Below the pieces are notes generated by a model. That model made no database searches, was not told where the DNA came from, and worked only from the letters and a program-made list of their open reading frames with translations. A stretch of 64,000 nucleotides of DNA, taken from Moringa oleifera (taxonomy: Eukaryota; Streptophyta; Magnoliopsida; Brassicales; Moringaceae). Shown here piece by piece: positions 22,313-34,375 of the stretch (the first letter of the stretch is position 1; each line of letters begins with the position of its first letter). Where the stretch lies: positions 1,962,501 to 2,026,500 of the forward strand of contig JAJFZO010000583.1 of NCBI GenBank assembly GCA_021397835.1, in the 5' to 3' direction. The position numbers and the translations under genes are program-made.

Positions 22313-23487
22313 ATGTCAAAATTGGTAAAGAAACTATTTTTTAGTTCTCGCCTTGCTAGAACTTAGTCAGGGGAGGGAGAGACCTCTATCACTGGTAGTA
22401 ATACAGAATACCAAAACAATATGAAAGATATAGTCAATCGCGTAGAAATGAATATAGCAAAAATAGAACAAGATTTACAAAACTGGAATATCCAAAATAA
22501 GACGTCAAAACCATATACCACATAGGCAACTTCGAGTTGAGACAAGATTACTCAATCAAAACTGTAGAGAAGGCTATCTCTATAAACCAAGAAAATCAAA
22601 TAATCCAACTACTCAACAGAGAAACAATAGGTCAACACCTACCAAACTATAGGTACCTGCACATAGGCTTAGTGTAAGTAGCTATCAAACCTTTACACAG
22701 ATTGGGATTAGACATTCCAATTCTGTTATGTTTTAGAGATGCACGACATCTTAGATTTTCAAATTCTTTATTAGCAACCATTCAATCAAATTTAGCGAAT
22801 GGTTTAATATACTTCAACTGTTATCCAAATTTTTCGGTAGACTTACAAGATCCACACATCTTAGATGTGTTAACTCTCAACATCCAAACCAAGAATCTAG
22901 AAGTCAAAGACAAGATGAGAGGAATCACTCTTGTCTACAAGATTTACTACAAGGTCATGACGATTACTCTAAATCCAAAGGCCAAAAGAGTCACCCAACC
23001 AAGAGAAACACTTCTCCTAGAAACAAATAGTTAACATGCGAATAGTATGACCACCAAGATTATCAAATGGTCAGATATGACATTTCCAGAGGACTGAGAA
23101 CTTGTCAGAATCCAGCACCTAAAAGAGATCAGGAATACCCAAATCTTAAGAATAGAGGAACAATCTGATGGAAATGTTCTTATCAGATTTCACTCTATGA
23201 GGGAACCCAAAATCAGGATAGAAGAAATTCTTCCTGCAAGACCCTCAATATCAAGTGTCAAGTCAGAACAGTCAAATTTAGACATAGTCCCAGGTACAGA
23301 TAGGCCTCCACTTTCATCCGAGAGTAGGGTAAATTGGGATCCTACTATACCTAGAGCATACTCGGATAATCCTTCTCCTTTCTATTCGGAGATGAGGGAT
23401 TACGAGTCACAACTCAACATGATTACCCAAGAATTCCAAATAGACAAAGATCTCCTTAGAAGAGATTTCAATTCTAGGAAAAACTAA
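22313..23487 (+). pseudogene. MP: Movement protein pseudogene of U7
   Basis: ATG 22313, then an early TAG (TTTTAG at codons 12-13) and shifts. The LRDARH-type core survives in 22702-23034 and the C-terminal spacer in 23197-23487. The shared TGA stop is at 23095-23097 and the CAA-to-TAA stop shared with U1 is at the domain end. Confidence 0.82.
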
Positions 23488-24254
23488 CACCAAAGGGAAT
23501 GGTTTATAACAACCTTTTCAAAGTACCAAAAAGACCAGATTAGAAAAACCTATTACGGTCATATGACAACCGTTAGACAAAACATAGGATTCTTTACTTG
23601 GTTCCAAGAATATTGTTACAACAACAATATTGAGAATCATTTCCAAAACAAAATCAATGTCATAGGAGCAATAACCCAAAAATGGCATACAGCCAAAAAT
23701 ACAAAAATCATAGGGATACATCCTCCCTTAGAACAAATGGAGATCCAACACCATGGAAGCACCATCATAGCTTCACCCTTCAAAAATCCAAGAGAATTCA
23801 AGAGTAAAGAAGAACCTGCAATTTATCAAGATGTTGTTAGCTTACAATAGCAAAACAGCTATACCAACCAGATTCTTCACATCATATCCAAATAAATAGA
23901 TATGATAGAAAATCAAAGTTTAAAATTAGATTAAGAACCTATTAGTTCAAGTTCTCTGATCCAGAAACCCTTCTTCAAAATATACAACACTCCTAGGGAG
24001 CAACTATTAACCCTGTCGAAGAATAGTGATATTTTTCTAGAACAGATAGAGTCCAGACTACAAGCCTTGACACTCAAAGAAAACAAAGGCAAAAGTCAAA
24101 TCAACACAATAGATCAAGTAGACTCGGACATAGAGTCACTTGTAGAACAATTCCAAGAGATGAGTATCAAACCCCATCAAGAGCTGGATACCATCCAACA
24201 TTCAAGACCAAGGATCAGTTCCTACTACTGAAGACCATTATACCAGATATAGGA
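23488..24254 (+). pseudogene. ORF1 linker domain of U7
   Basis: Open at 23563-23850 with GFFTWFQEYCYNNN near 23587-23628, then broken. The Gln/Asn-rich spacer leads to the coat protein start at 24255. Confidence 0.72.
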
Positions 24255-26052
24255 ATGGAAGATAGGATGATCCATACACAGTCAAGATTTGACGCTGATG
24301 CTATCTATGAATGGAACATAGATGGCTTGGCTGAACATCAAGTCCTAAATGTCCTTCAAGAAATGACAATGGCTGCTACAGCCTACAAAATCAAACCAAA
24401 AAATACAGACCAAAGGATAGCCAAAATCCTCATAGCAGGATTTATTGGTCAACTCAAAGGCTGGTGGGATAACTATCTCACAGAGGCCCATAGGATGGAA
24501 GTCCTACAAGCGGTCAAAAGGGAATTAGTCCAAGACCAAAATGGCCAAATCCAAGATAGGTATGTGAAAAACTCAGTGGAAACACTGGTGTTAGCCATTA
24601 CCAAACACTTCATAGGCGACCCTGCCGCCTTTTCAGAAAGGACATCTGAGATACTATTGCATCTCAATTGTCCCAAATTATCAGACTTTAGATGGTATAA
24701 GGACATGTTCCTTACCAAATTATACACAAGATTAGACAGCAATCATACCTCTTGGAAAGAGAGGTTTATAGCCAGATTACCCAAATTATTTGAGAAAAAG
24801 GTTAGACAAAAACTAAGTGATGTCTGCGGAGAGATAATCCCTTATGATACCTTATCATATGGAGAGATAATCACCACCATTAATCAAGTAGGATTATCTC
24901 TATGCACCGATCTCATATTAAAATCAAAAATTAAATATGAGATATCTTAAAGTAGAGCCGAGATGGAAAACTTCTGTGCCCAATACGGGTATGAGAAGAT
25001 TAAGGCACCATCAAGAGTCAAGAAAAAGACCCAACAGAAGCCCAATAGGCCTTATCCAAGGAATCCAAAACCCATCATCAAAGACCAAAAGGCCCTTTAA
25101 GCCCAAGAAAACAATAGACAAACCCCAAGTCAAGTGCTACAAATGTGGCAAGAAAGGACATTATGTAAAAAATTGCTATGTGCAAGACCAAATCAACCAA
25201 TTAGATATCTCTAATGAGATTAAAACTCAAATAATCAACCTATTAGAAGAAGATAATAGTGCTGACGAAGATTATGAGGATGATCTTCTCAGTTCAACCC
25301 AAGACTCTACACAGCCCTCAGAACAAGAGGACACGTGTAGCCAAGATTTATGCAAATGCAAAACTATTGGTGTCATTAGCAAACAAGAACTGCTAGTAGA
25401 CATCATAGATAAAATAGAAGACCCAGATATTAGAAAAAAATATCTGGTCAAACTCAAAGAAATCATAACTACAGACAAGAGGAAGAAAGAAATCCAACCC
25501 TACAACTTCCAAGATATCTTAGCACAGGGACGAACCCTAATTAAGACCCAGTCCACAAAATTAAAATTTCAAGAATTACAAAATCAAGTCAAAATACTTT
25601 TAAGAAGAAGTTAGGAATCTCAAACTAGAGATTCTAAAACTAAGAGTAAGACAAGAACCAAGGAAAGAATTCATCAATACCATCATCAAGAAATGGTATA
25701 TCAAGATTACTCTGGTAATCAATATGAATTCCATCTCAATACCATAGTTCTAGTAGATTCTGGAGCAGATCAAAATTGCATACAAGAATAACTAGTCCCA
25801 AGCCAATACTATGAAGTCACAAGGGAAAAATTATGTGATGTAAATGGCAAGAGACTATCAACTAGGTACAAGTTGATCAATGTCGAGATTATCCAAGAAG
25901 GAGTAGAAATCAAGACTGATTTCACTCTAGTCCAAGATATCCAACAGGGAGTCATCTTAGGAACTCCTTTTTTATCAAACATTTACCTTTTTTGGGTAAG
26001 CATTCAAGGCATTCATTCAAAAACATCTAACATTTTATTCAAATTTTTTTAG
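24255..26052 (+). pseudogene. Coat protein - zinc knuckle - protease of U7
   Basis: The coat core is open for 231 residues (24255-24950) and keeps MEDRMIHTQSRF, KGWWDNYL and the KERFIARLPKLF region. A CAA-to-TAA change ends it. A ~26-base deletion in the basic tract shifts the frame, and the knuckle CYKCGKKGHYVKNC (25135-25176) is read in the next frame with the acidic region (to 25614). Protease Asp-Ser-Gly-Ala is kept at 25756-25767. ORF1 ends at TAG 26050-26052. Confidence 0.84.
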
Positions 26053-26072
26053 TCAAATCTGCTGTTTTGCAG

Positions 26073-27394
26073 ATGGCATTTAGTAGTAAAAACAGTAAAG
26101 ATCAAAGATCAACCCACACACCAGTACGGCCTATTTCAATTCCAACCCTTTTCAACCTATGACCCAAGAGCCTTCCGGCTACTAGCAAACACTTCCATTA
26201 ATCCAAAACAAAAGTGCCTGCTAGACCATCTTTGGACTAGCAGAACTATCCAAACCAGGCTAACTAGCCTCAATGCCTCATCCTATTACTTCCATGAACA
26301 AATCATTTAAACATCTAACCAAGAAGCATCTGTTTACACAGATGATTATGTCTTTTCAATTTTGCAAGAAAACTAAAGGCTCAAGGACAAGCTCCAAAAA
26401 GTCAAAACCCTTCTCCACACCATCAAAGGATAAATTTCCAACCAAAGCCAGTCCTTAACATGGTTTATAACCCAATGGGACCAAGCCACCCAACAAGTCA
26501 ACCAACTTAGGACCCAAAACTGTCAATTAACCCTGGAGAACTCCTCACTCAGATCCAACCAAATAAGGTCCATACCCACCAACAGAACCTATAAGGCCCT
26601 TCAAGTTAGACTCAAGCTCAAAACTTTTGAAACCCTCAAACCCTTGTTCGATACCGAACCAAGCCTCTAACAAATCATAGCTCAACAATGCAAGGTCCTT
26701 TTCATCCACAAATTGATTTACCTTCAAAATTTCCTTCTTCAAATATTCCTCAGACAACTTCCATTGAACGGAGTCACAGTTGTCCAAGAACCCTACCACT
26801 ATCCAAACTCAAACCAATCATGATTACTCAAAGCCCGAATCAACTGCTTCGAAACCGACCTGTTACCCTCACAAATCATCCAACTCTATGAGCATGGTAT
26901 GGTTGATCAGCTCATCATAACCAATGTTCTCCAACTCAGAGCTTTTGGAACCAGATTTCAACTGGCCATCGAGTATGGATAAGCCAATCCAGAACCAATC
27001 AAAATAGTATCCACAATATCCCAAACCCATGGCCTCACTGAAACATCGGCCCAACACCAAATCTTCCTTTCGGTCACCCAAGACATGTTCCTGGCCCAAC
27101 CTCCTCAAGAATTTCATGAAATCAACAACCCAGACTACTATCAACATCTCATGCACCACCAAAATCTTCGAGTTCCTCCATATTGGTGGACCCAGAGGAC
27201 ACTGATTGCTGAAGGAAGGACCTACAAGATATGGGGCCCTTCGCACCTTCATATCAACCTGCCTTTCTCGGGCAATGAAGATTTCATGGATTGCTGATGA
27301 TATCCTCTTCAGTCTCAACCTTCAAGATCAAGATGATGACAACACAAGCATCAACTTGTTAGACTCAACAACGCTCCAAGGACGGAGCCCATAA
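26073..27394 (+). pseudogene. Component 1 ORF2, unknown function (U7)
   Basis: ATG 26073 directly after CTGTTTTGCAG (acceptor-like), ending at TAA 27392-27394. Open pieces keep the C-terminal part (FHEINNPDYYQHLMHHQ, PPYWWTQRT) and the acidic tail, but early stops and shifts break it. Its extent and boundaries agree with U2 and U5. Confidence 0.7.
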
Positions 27395-28237
27395 AGAAAA
27401 AGAAAAGAAAAAGAATTTCAAAACATGCAGGAAACCAACAAAAAGGACAAAAGGCGACGGATAAGAAGCAATCCAAGACCACTAAGCAAGAAGGACAAAA
27501 AGACCAAACACTTGGCCAACCTTCACTCACTACTTTTTCTTTTTGAAAAGAAAAGCTGAGTTGGCCTCCACCAAAAGACGAGACTCCCAACCACCTCCAC
27601 TATCAAAAGGAAATTCCACTCAAGAAAAGGAAACTCCATTCAAGCAAAGCATCATCTAAGGACGGACACTTCAAAAGCAAAAGGTTCCCACTCAAGAGAC
27701 AAGACACCACTCAAGAAAAGAAGAGAACAATCAAGAAGCTCTCCTCACTATAAAAGGAGAACATCAAGAGACAACATGGCAGAAGTTAGCCTCGAAGAGA
27801 AATTAGCTCTGAGAGAACTAACTCACCCCCAAGATTCAACACTTGAATCTTACAATCTCCTTTAGTCCCCCTAGCCTCATCATATTAGGCAAGGAATCAG
27901 ACAACTACTGGATTGTAAGTATTCACATATCCAAACTCAAATAGTGGCATTCGTTAATCAGTAACGGCGCTCTTCAACTTGTACTATGAAACATATGTTT
28001 TATGTTTCTTATGTTTTATGTTTCTTTATTTTTAAAAGTTTGCATTATAGTGTTTTGTTTTGTAACATTCTTCGTTTTAATATTAATTTCATTATATTTA
28101 TTCTTTTTTGGTGTTTTAATTCATTTCTATTATGCTATTTATTTTTCATAATTCATCTAGATAGCCCCGTATACCACCGGTCTAGTAGATCCGACCCTAT
28201 CTTCCAACTATAACAGTAAAGGGACCTCAAAATGGTA
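27395..28237 (+). promoter_or_regulatory. Purine tract, promoter and R region of U7
   Basis: Purine tract 27393-27414, hairpin near 27534-27551, TATA box TATAAAA at 27749-27755, and the T-rich R region. Stops at the first five bases of the PBS (about 28233-28237). Confidence 0.78.
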
Positions 28238-29056
28238 GAAAAGAGAGACAAAGCTACTCCAACTGGCCAATCTTCACTCACTACTTTTCCTTTGGAAAAG
28301 AAAAGCTGAGTTGGCCTCCACTCAAGGACAAGACTCTCCACCACCTCCACTATCAAAAGGAGATCCCACTCAAGAACGGACTCCACTCAAGCAAAGCATC
28401 ATTCAAAGACAAACACCTCAAAAGTAAAGGAGAACAATCAAGAAGCTCTCCTCACCATAGAAGAAAAGACTACCAAAAGGATATTCCCATTTAACAAAAG
28501 GAAACTCCACTCAAGAAAGGCTTCATCCAAGGACGGACACCTCAAAACTAAGACAAGACAACATCCAAAGAGCATTCAAGAAGTTCTTCTCACTATAAAA
28601 GGAGAAGAGCAAGATTTCTCAAGGCAGGCTTTTCCTTTCAACTCGAAGACAGCCGAATAAGCTTTTCTAAACTCCAAGCTCCAACAACACCATCCAGATT
28701 TATCAAACACCCGATAAGCCCTTCAACCTCAAAACTTGAAACCCACACACCTCAAAGGCTCATATCGTATGAGCAAATACTTTCTGTATTATAAACTAGA
28801 AGATGAATCCTGGTAACAATTTTGTAAGATTAACTTTATATTTATGTTTGTGTTTGTATTTTATTCGCAATATCATGTTTTCATCCTGTAAGATACTTTG
28901 TTTCAATATAAATTCCAATATTTATGTTTGATTATCATATTTGTTCTTTTTAATTTTGTTTTTTATTTTTCATAATTAGTCTAAGTAGCCTCGTATATCG
29001 CCGGTCTAGTAGATCCGACCCTACCTTCCAACTATAATGGTAAAGGGACCCTAAAA
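28238..29056 (+). promoter_or_regulatory. U8: component 2 promoter/R fragment (type A)
   Basis: Starts just upstream of the conserved hairpin (CTTTTCC/GGAAAAG, near 28282-28300), carries an imperfect duplication of the CACTCAAG-rich segment, TATA box TATAAAA at 28594-28600, then an R region with TTCTGTATTATAAACTAGAAG that matches component 2 (36270) rather than component 1. It ends at the PBS of U9, so it is the 3' end of a component 2 genome whose body is missing. Confidence 0.75.
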
Positions 29057-29069
29057 TGGTATAAGAGCC
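29057..29069 (+). promoter_or_regulatory. Primer binding site of U9, one base changed
   Basis: TGGTATAAGAGCC, a single C-to-A change from the consensus tRNA-Met primer site. Confidence 0.82.
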
Positions 29070-29627
29070 AAGGACTGGCACGACGAATTGAAGTAGTAGT
29101 TTTATTCTTCTAAGATTTTAGTGAAATCAAGGATAACTACGAAATCCTAAAAGTAGGTTTTAGCCGACCATACTTGGTCAAGTACACTAAGGAAACTGTT
29201 GGTGTTTTAAAGATAACACGCTTAGTACTGCTGGTGTCTTAAAAATAGTACGCAAAGACCCTAAGGCCGAGGTAAACCCGCCGTAAGACCCAAGGAGGGG
29301 CAACAGGGTAAGTTAAGGCAAGAAGGTCGAGGCATCCCAGTGTTATCCAATCTGGTGTTAGGCACCAAGTGCTACCTAATCCGGGCTAGGCAACTAGTGT
29401 TATCCAATCCGGGGACTGAAAGTGTACTAATTAAGGAAAATAGGTTAAGACTTTCCCATAGGACTAGTGGTTAGAGTTGAGATCACTATGATTAAGGATA
29501 GAATAGAATTATTATTAAATTTTGAAACGCCAATAATTGGTAAAGACACTGTTATTTGGTTCTCGCTTTGCTAGAACTTGATAAGGAGGGGAAAGAGATA
29601 TAGGATAAGTGGTATCAGAATACCAAC
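29070..29627 (+). repeat. Leader of U9
   Basis: Short version of the leader: two units of the ~31-base array (near 29200-29252), GTAAGT at 29308-29313, two to three units of the ~28-base array (29335-29415). It ends with acgccaataattggtaaag near 29527, a component 2-specific variant of the movement protein start region. Confidence 0.72.
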
Positions 29628-30107
29628 TTGGAAGATTATGAGTTTTATGAGTGTTGTAGTACTAATTATGATTATGAACACTGCAGTACCAGTTCTGAAT
29701 ATGGTAATAGAGAATATAATGATAAGGAATATTGTAGTAATTATGAGTATTGTGACCAAGATAATTGTCCTAGTACTAGTTGTGAGGACGAAGATACAGA
29801 ACATTATAGCCAGGAATACCATAAAGGATTTAGAAAAAATCTGGAAGATCAATATGATACAGAAAGCTTAGTTCAAGAATATCAGCCTTACGGGCAAAAT
29901 GATTATTCTAGTGTTAGGTACCTACCTAAGCCTAGAAAAATAGGAAAAATAGTAAGTGAAAAGCCTCACTATTCAAGACAAGAAGATATTCTACTTCAAA
30001 AGATTAACAAAATACTAGACAAAGAATTCAAACCCAAGCCAAAATTCCAAATAGACAAAAACTTTCTCAGAACATATTTTAATTCGAAAACCAATAAACA
30101 AAAATGA
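29628..30107 (+). CDS. Component 2 ORF1 N-terminal Tyr/Cys/acidic domain
   Basis: Open frame of 159 residues. The first ~65 residues are extraordinarily rich in Tyr, Cys, Asp, Glu, Asn and Ser in a loosely repeated pattern; the rest is ordinary and ends in a FLRTYFNSKTN motif that parallels the LRRDFNSRE end of the component 1 movement protein. This domain occupies the place of the movement protein. I do not recognise a family; metal binding is conceivable from the Cys spacing but not shown. The downstream frame (linker) follows in another phase after a shift near 30104, so this was the start of a polyprotein. Confidence 0.6.
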   Translation: MEDYEFYECCSTNYDYEHCSTSSEYGNREYNDKEYCSNYEYCDQDNCPSTSCEDEDTEHYSQEYHKGFRKNLEDQYDTESLVQEYQPYGQNDYSSVRYLPKPRKIGKIVSEKPHYSRQEDILLQKINKILDKEFKPKPKFQIDKNFLRTYFNSKTNKQK

Positions 30108-31700
30108 GAATGGTTCATGACCATTTTCTCAACAGAAAGAATAAGTCAAATTAGGGAAACATACTACAAAGAGTTAGAAAACATACAAAAGAATATAGGA
30201 TTCTTCACATGACTTGAGTTCTATGCACAACAACTAGACATAGAATACCCTTTCTGCCAAAACCCATTAGAACAAGCCCAAGAAGCTCAATTATCCAAAA
30301 GGAAAAGCAGGATTAGGAAACCTAGTCCTCAAAGCCAGAATACAAAACCCATATCCAGAGACTATCCCATGAGTCCCAAGCTTCTTACAAAAAGCCCAAA
30401 ACTCTAAACCAAGATCAAGATATTATAGTACCAGACAATCATAGTTCATCCGATCTGGCCCAAAGCCAAGATATTGATACAGCCCAAACCCAAATTCAAA
30501 ATGATCAATCAGAAGGCCACCTAGACCAAGCCCAAAATACTGGTCCAGCCCAGGGCCAACTTATTAGTCAAAACACTGAGGACAACCAGGATGACCCTGA
30601 CAAGATAATAGATCCACTCCAAGAATCCCTTGACAATATCATCAAGACCAAAAATAAACAACTCATTAGCCTAGTTGTCCAAGTAGGACAACTACCCCTT
30701 CAACAAAAGTCAATTCAGGAATTAGAAGAAGAGTCTAATCCCTTACCCCAAATAGTTTATTCCACCCTTAGTAATCTCCAAAAACATTACCAGGCTATGG
30801 AACAAACAGATAGATACACTCTGGTAAAAGAACCTACAATAAGGATAAAAGAAATTCTTCCTTCAAGGCCACCAAGCATCAAGTCAGGGCAAATAGCCCT
30901 AGATACAAACCCAAATAGGAATCCAATTCCATGCAAAAAAAAAAAAGGATAGAATGGAATCTAACTATTCCAAGGGCGTATTTTTCTTCCCTAGAAAAGA
31001 ATCATGAATCCCAGATAGGTATGGCCATTCAAAGCAAAGATATTTTTAGATCATAAAACCAAATAAATCTGATCCAATGAAGCCAACATAACCAACTAAG
31101 GATTCAAGATTTATATTCAGAAATCAACAGGCTTAAAAAGCTAAATTAATCAATATCCGAAAGGAAATCGGATACAAATTCAAAAGTGGTATGTCCAGAT
31201 TATCTTAGTAATCAATGAAGATTTTCATTTAATTACTATAACCCTCATAGACTTAGGGACCGATCAAAACTGTATACAAGAAGGATTAATTCCAATCCAA
31301 TATTATGAAAAAACAACTGAAAGGCTATACGGAGCCAATGGAGTAGAACTCTAAGTGAAGTTCAAACTTATAAGAGTCAAGATATGCAATGAAGGGTATT
31401 GCATTAAAACTCCTTTTATTCTAGTACAAGATATACAGCAAGGATTAATTTTAGGAAGTCCTTTCCTTACAAAAATATATATCCTTTCTCTGCAGATTAG
31501 AATGGGATAACTACCTCCATACTAGGAAAGCCAGTCAAATTCACATTTATCAGACCTCCCTAAGACAAAGAAATAGCAAGCTTATAAGAAAATCCTGGAA
31601 TACAAAATAGGAAAGCTCAAATTAGGTATCTCCATGAAGAAATTCAATACAAAAAAATAGAAGAACAATTAACAAATCCAAGAATCCAAGATAGGATCAA
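30108..31700 (+). pseudogene. Component 2 linker and protease region of U9
   Basis: Linker motif GFFT(stop)LEFYAQQ near 30197-30232, then a basic Lys/Arg spacer, a long Gln/Asn-rich spacer and an EILPSRPPSIK motif near 30850 that echoes EILPARPS of component 1. The protease site at 31250-31261 reads Asp-Leu-Gly-Thr instead of Asp-Ser-Gly-Ala, followed by DQNCIQEG as in component 1. Many stops and shifts. Confidence 0.72.
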
Positions 31701-31704
31701 TTAT

Positions 31705-32998
31705 ATGGAGAAAAAACTTCAAAAAGAAGTATGTGCAGAAATATCCAATGCCTTTTGGAATAGGAATAGGCGTGAAGTAACTCTATCATATGAGCTAGAC
31801 TTCAAAGAAAGCCAAATACCAACCAAAGCTAAACCTATACAAATGAACCAAGAACACTTGGAATATTGCAAAAGAGAGATACAAGAATTACTAGACAAAA
31901 AATTAATTAGGCCAAGCAAATCCCCATGGAGTTGTGCTACTTTCTATGTTTACAAAAATGCAAAAGTAGAAAGATAAGCTCCAAGATTAGTCATAAATTA
32001 CAAACCTTTAAACAAAGTACTCAAATGGATTAGATATCCAATCCCAAACAAGAGAGATTTAATTAATAAATTATACAAAGCTAAGATATTTTCAAAATTC
32101 GACATGAAGTCAAGATACTGACAAATACAAATAGCAGAAAAAGACAAATACAAAACTACTTTCAATGTTCCTTTTGGGCAATACGAATGGAATGTAATGC
32201 CCTTTGGACTCAAGAATGCCCCATCAGAATTTCAAAACATTATGAATGAAATCTTCAATAGCTACACATCCTTCATAATAGTCTACATTGATTATGTGTT
32301 AGTTTTCTCAGAAACAATTGACCAACACTTCAAACATTTGGATATCTTCTTAGAAATTTTCAAGAGAAATGAGCTAGTGGTTTCTCCAAAAAAAACGAAG
32401 ATATTCCAGACTAGGATAAGATTCCTAGGATTTAAAATCTCCCAAGGAACAATCACCCCTATATCCAGATCAATAGAATTTGCAGATAAATTTTCAGATG
32501 AAATAAAAGACAAAACCCAACTCCAAAGATTTTTAGGATGTCTGAATTACATGTCAGACTTTATCCCTAACCTAAGACAAGCTAGCAAGCCATTATTCCA
32601 AAGAATAAGAAAAAACCCACAGCCTAAAGAATGGACCTCACAAATGACTGACATAGTCAGGGAATTAAAAGCCAAAGCTAAATCACTACCCTGTTTGGGA
32701 ATTCCCAACCCAGAAGCATCTATATCAGTATAAATAGATGCTTCAAAACAAGGATACGGAGGAATCCTTACCCAAAAGATCCAAGAAAAAGACCAAATAA
32801 TTAGATACCATTCAAGAATATGAAACCTGACTCAAGAGAATTATTCAACAGTTAAAAAGGAGATTTTAGCCATAGTATTATGTATTTCAAAATTTCAAGA
32901 TGACTTATACAACAAAAGCTTTTTGTTAAAAATAGATTGCAAATCTGCTAAAGAGATTTTGCAAAAAGATGTCCAAAATTTGGTTTCAAAACAAATAT
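31705..32998 (+). pseudogene. Reverse transcriptase and partial RNase H, first copy in U9
   Basis: Open pieces 31705-31977 (N-terminal RT with LLDKKLIRPSKSPWSC) and 32197-32733 (PFGLKNAPSEFQ motif, then the catalytic box). The active site reads Tyr-Ile-Asp-Tyr at 32284-32295 instead of Tyr-Ile-Asp-Asp. The FGQYEWNVMPFGLKNAPSEFQ-type signature marks caulimovirid RT. RNase H follows with Asp-Ala-Ser-Lys-Gln-Gly-Tyr near 32735, KKEILAIV and IDCKSAKEIL, and is cut at about 32998 where a second RT begins. Confidence 0.85.
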
Positions 32999-34375
32999 TA
33001 GCTTTGAAAAGAAAACTGCAAAATGAAATTTGTGCAGAAATATCTAATGCCTTTTGGGATAGAAATAAACATGAAGTAACCTTACCATATGAGCCAAACT
33101 TCAATAAAAATCAAATTCCAACCAAAGCTAGGCCTATACAAATGAACCATGAACATTTAAAATACTGCAAAAAAGAAATAAAAGAATTGTTAGACAAAAA
33201 ACTAATTAGACCAAGTAAATCACCTTGGAGTTGTGTTGCCTTTTATATTTACAAAAATGCAGAAGTAAAAAGAGGAGCTCCATGATTAGTCATAAAACTA
33301 CAAACCTCTAAACAAAGTACTCAAATGGATCAGACATCCAATCCCTAACAAGCGAGATTTGATCAATAGATTATACAAAGCCAGAATATTCTCAAAATTT
33401 GATATGAAATCAGGATATTGGTAGATCCAAATAGCTGAGCAAGATAAATACAAGACTACTTTCAATGTACCCTTTGGGCAATACGAATGGAATGTAATGC
33501 CCTTTGGACTCAAAAATGCCCCTTCAGAATTCCAAAATATTATGAATAAAGTTTTCAATGATTATACATTTTTTACAATAGTATACATAGATGATATGTT
33601 AGTATTTTCAGATTCAATAGATCAACATTTCAAACGTCTAAACACCTTTTTAGGGATTATCAAAAAACATGGACTAGTAGTTTCTTTAAAGAAAATGAAG
33701 ATATTCCAGACCAAGGTAAGATTTTTAAGATTCAATATCTTCCAAGGAACGATCACCCCAATAGCTAGAGCAATAGAATTTGTAAACAAATTCCTAGATG
33801 AAATAAAAGATAAAATCTAACTTCAAAGATTTTTAGGATGTTTAAATTATATTTCAGAATTTATGCCAAATCTTAGACAACTCAACAAGCCATTGTTCCA
33901 AAGGTTGAGAAAAGAACTTAGGGAATGGACCCCACAAATGACCAATATAGTCAAGGAATTAAAATCCAAAGCCAAAGCATTACCACGCCTCAGAACAGGG
34001 ATATGGAGGAATCCTTACCCAAAGAATTCAGGATAAGGAACAAATAGCTAGGTACCACTCAGGAATATGGAACCTAACCCAAGAAAACTACTTTACAATA
34101 AAAAAAAGGAGATTTTAGCTATTGTATTATGTATTTTAAAATTTCAAGATGATTTATGCAATAAAAAGTTTGTTTTGAAAGTTGATTGCAAATCTGCTAA
34201 GAAAATTTTACAAAAAGATGTCAAAAATATGGTTTCAAAGCAAATATTTGCAAGGTGGCAAGCTCTGCTTTTTGCCTTCGATTTTGACATTGAGTATATC
34301 AAAGGAGATACAAATTTTGTTCATGACTTTTTGACACGAGAATTTTTGCAGGGCAAAATAAAGAGGAAAAGATGA
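32999..34375 (+). pseudogene. Reverse transcriptase and RNase H, second copy in U9
   Basis: Fused to the truncated RNase H of the first copy in one 120-residue open frame (32923-33285). This copy keeps the catalytic Tyr-Ile-Asp-Asp box (33584-33595), the only intact one in the window. The RNase H part has lost the segment with the first catalytic Asp (Asp-Ala-Ser) through a ~45-base deletion near 33990, but keeps VDCKSAKKIL and the terminal DFLTREF motif. It stops at TGA 34373-34375. The TTTTTGCAG string upstream of the stop (34342-34350) looks like a splice acceptor for ORF2. Confidence 0.84.
34342..34350 (+). other. Putative 3' splice acceptor before ORF2 (component 2)
   Basis: TTTTTGCAG lies 22 bases before the ORF2 ATG, equivalent to the acceptor-like site of component 1 although the coding sequences around it are unrelated. 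In U15 the same site reads TTTTTGTAG. Inference only. Confidence 0.42.

Larger units (their letters stand above)
21898..28237 (+). mobile_element. U7: endogenous caulimovirid, component 1 type A
   Basis: Lacks its PBS and the first part of the leader, starting at gtgttttaaaga inside the first tandem array. Otherwise complete through ORF1, ORF2, purine tract and promoter. It ends at about 28237 after the first five bases (TGGTA) of the next PBS, where U8 begins. Confidence 0.88.
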
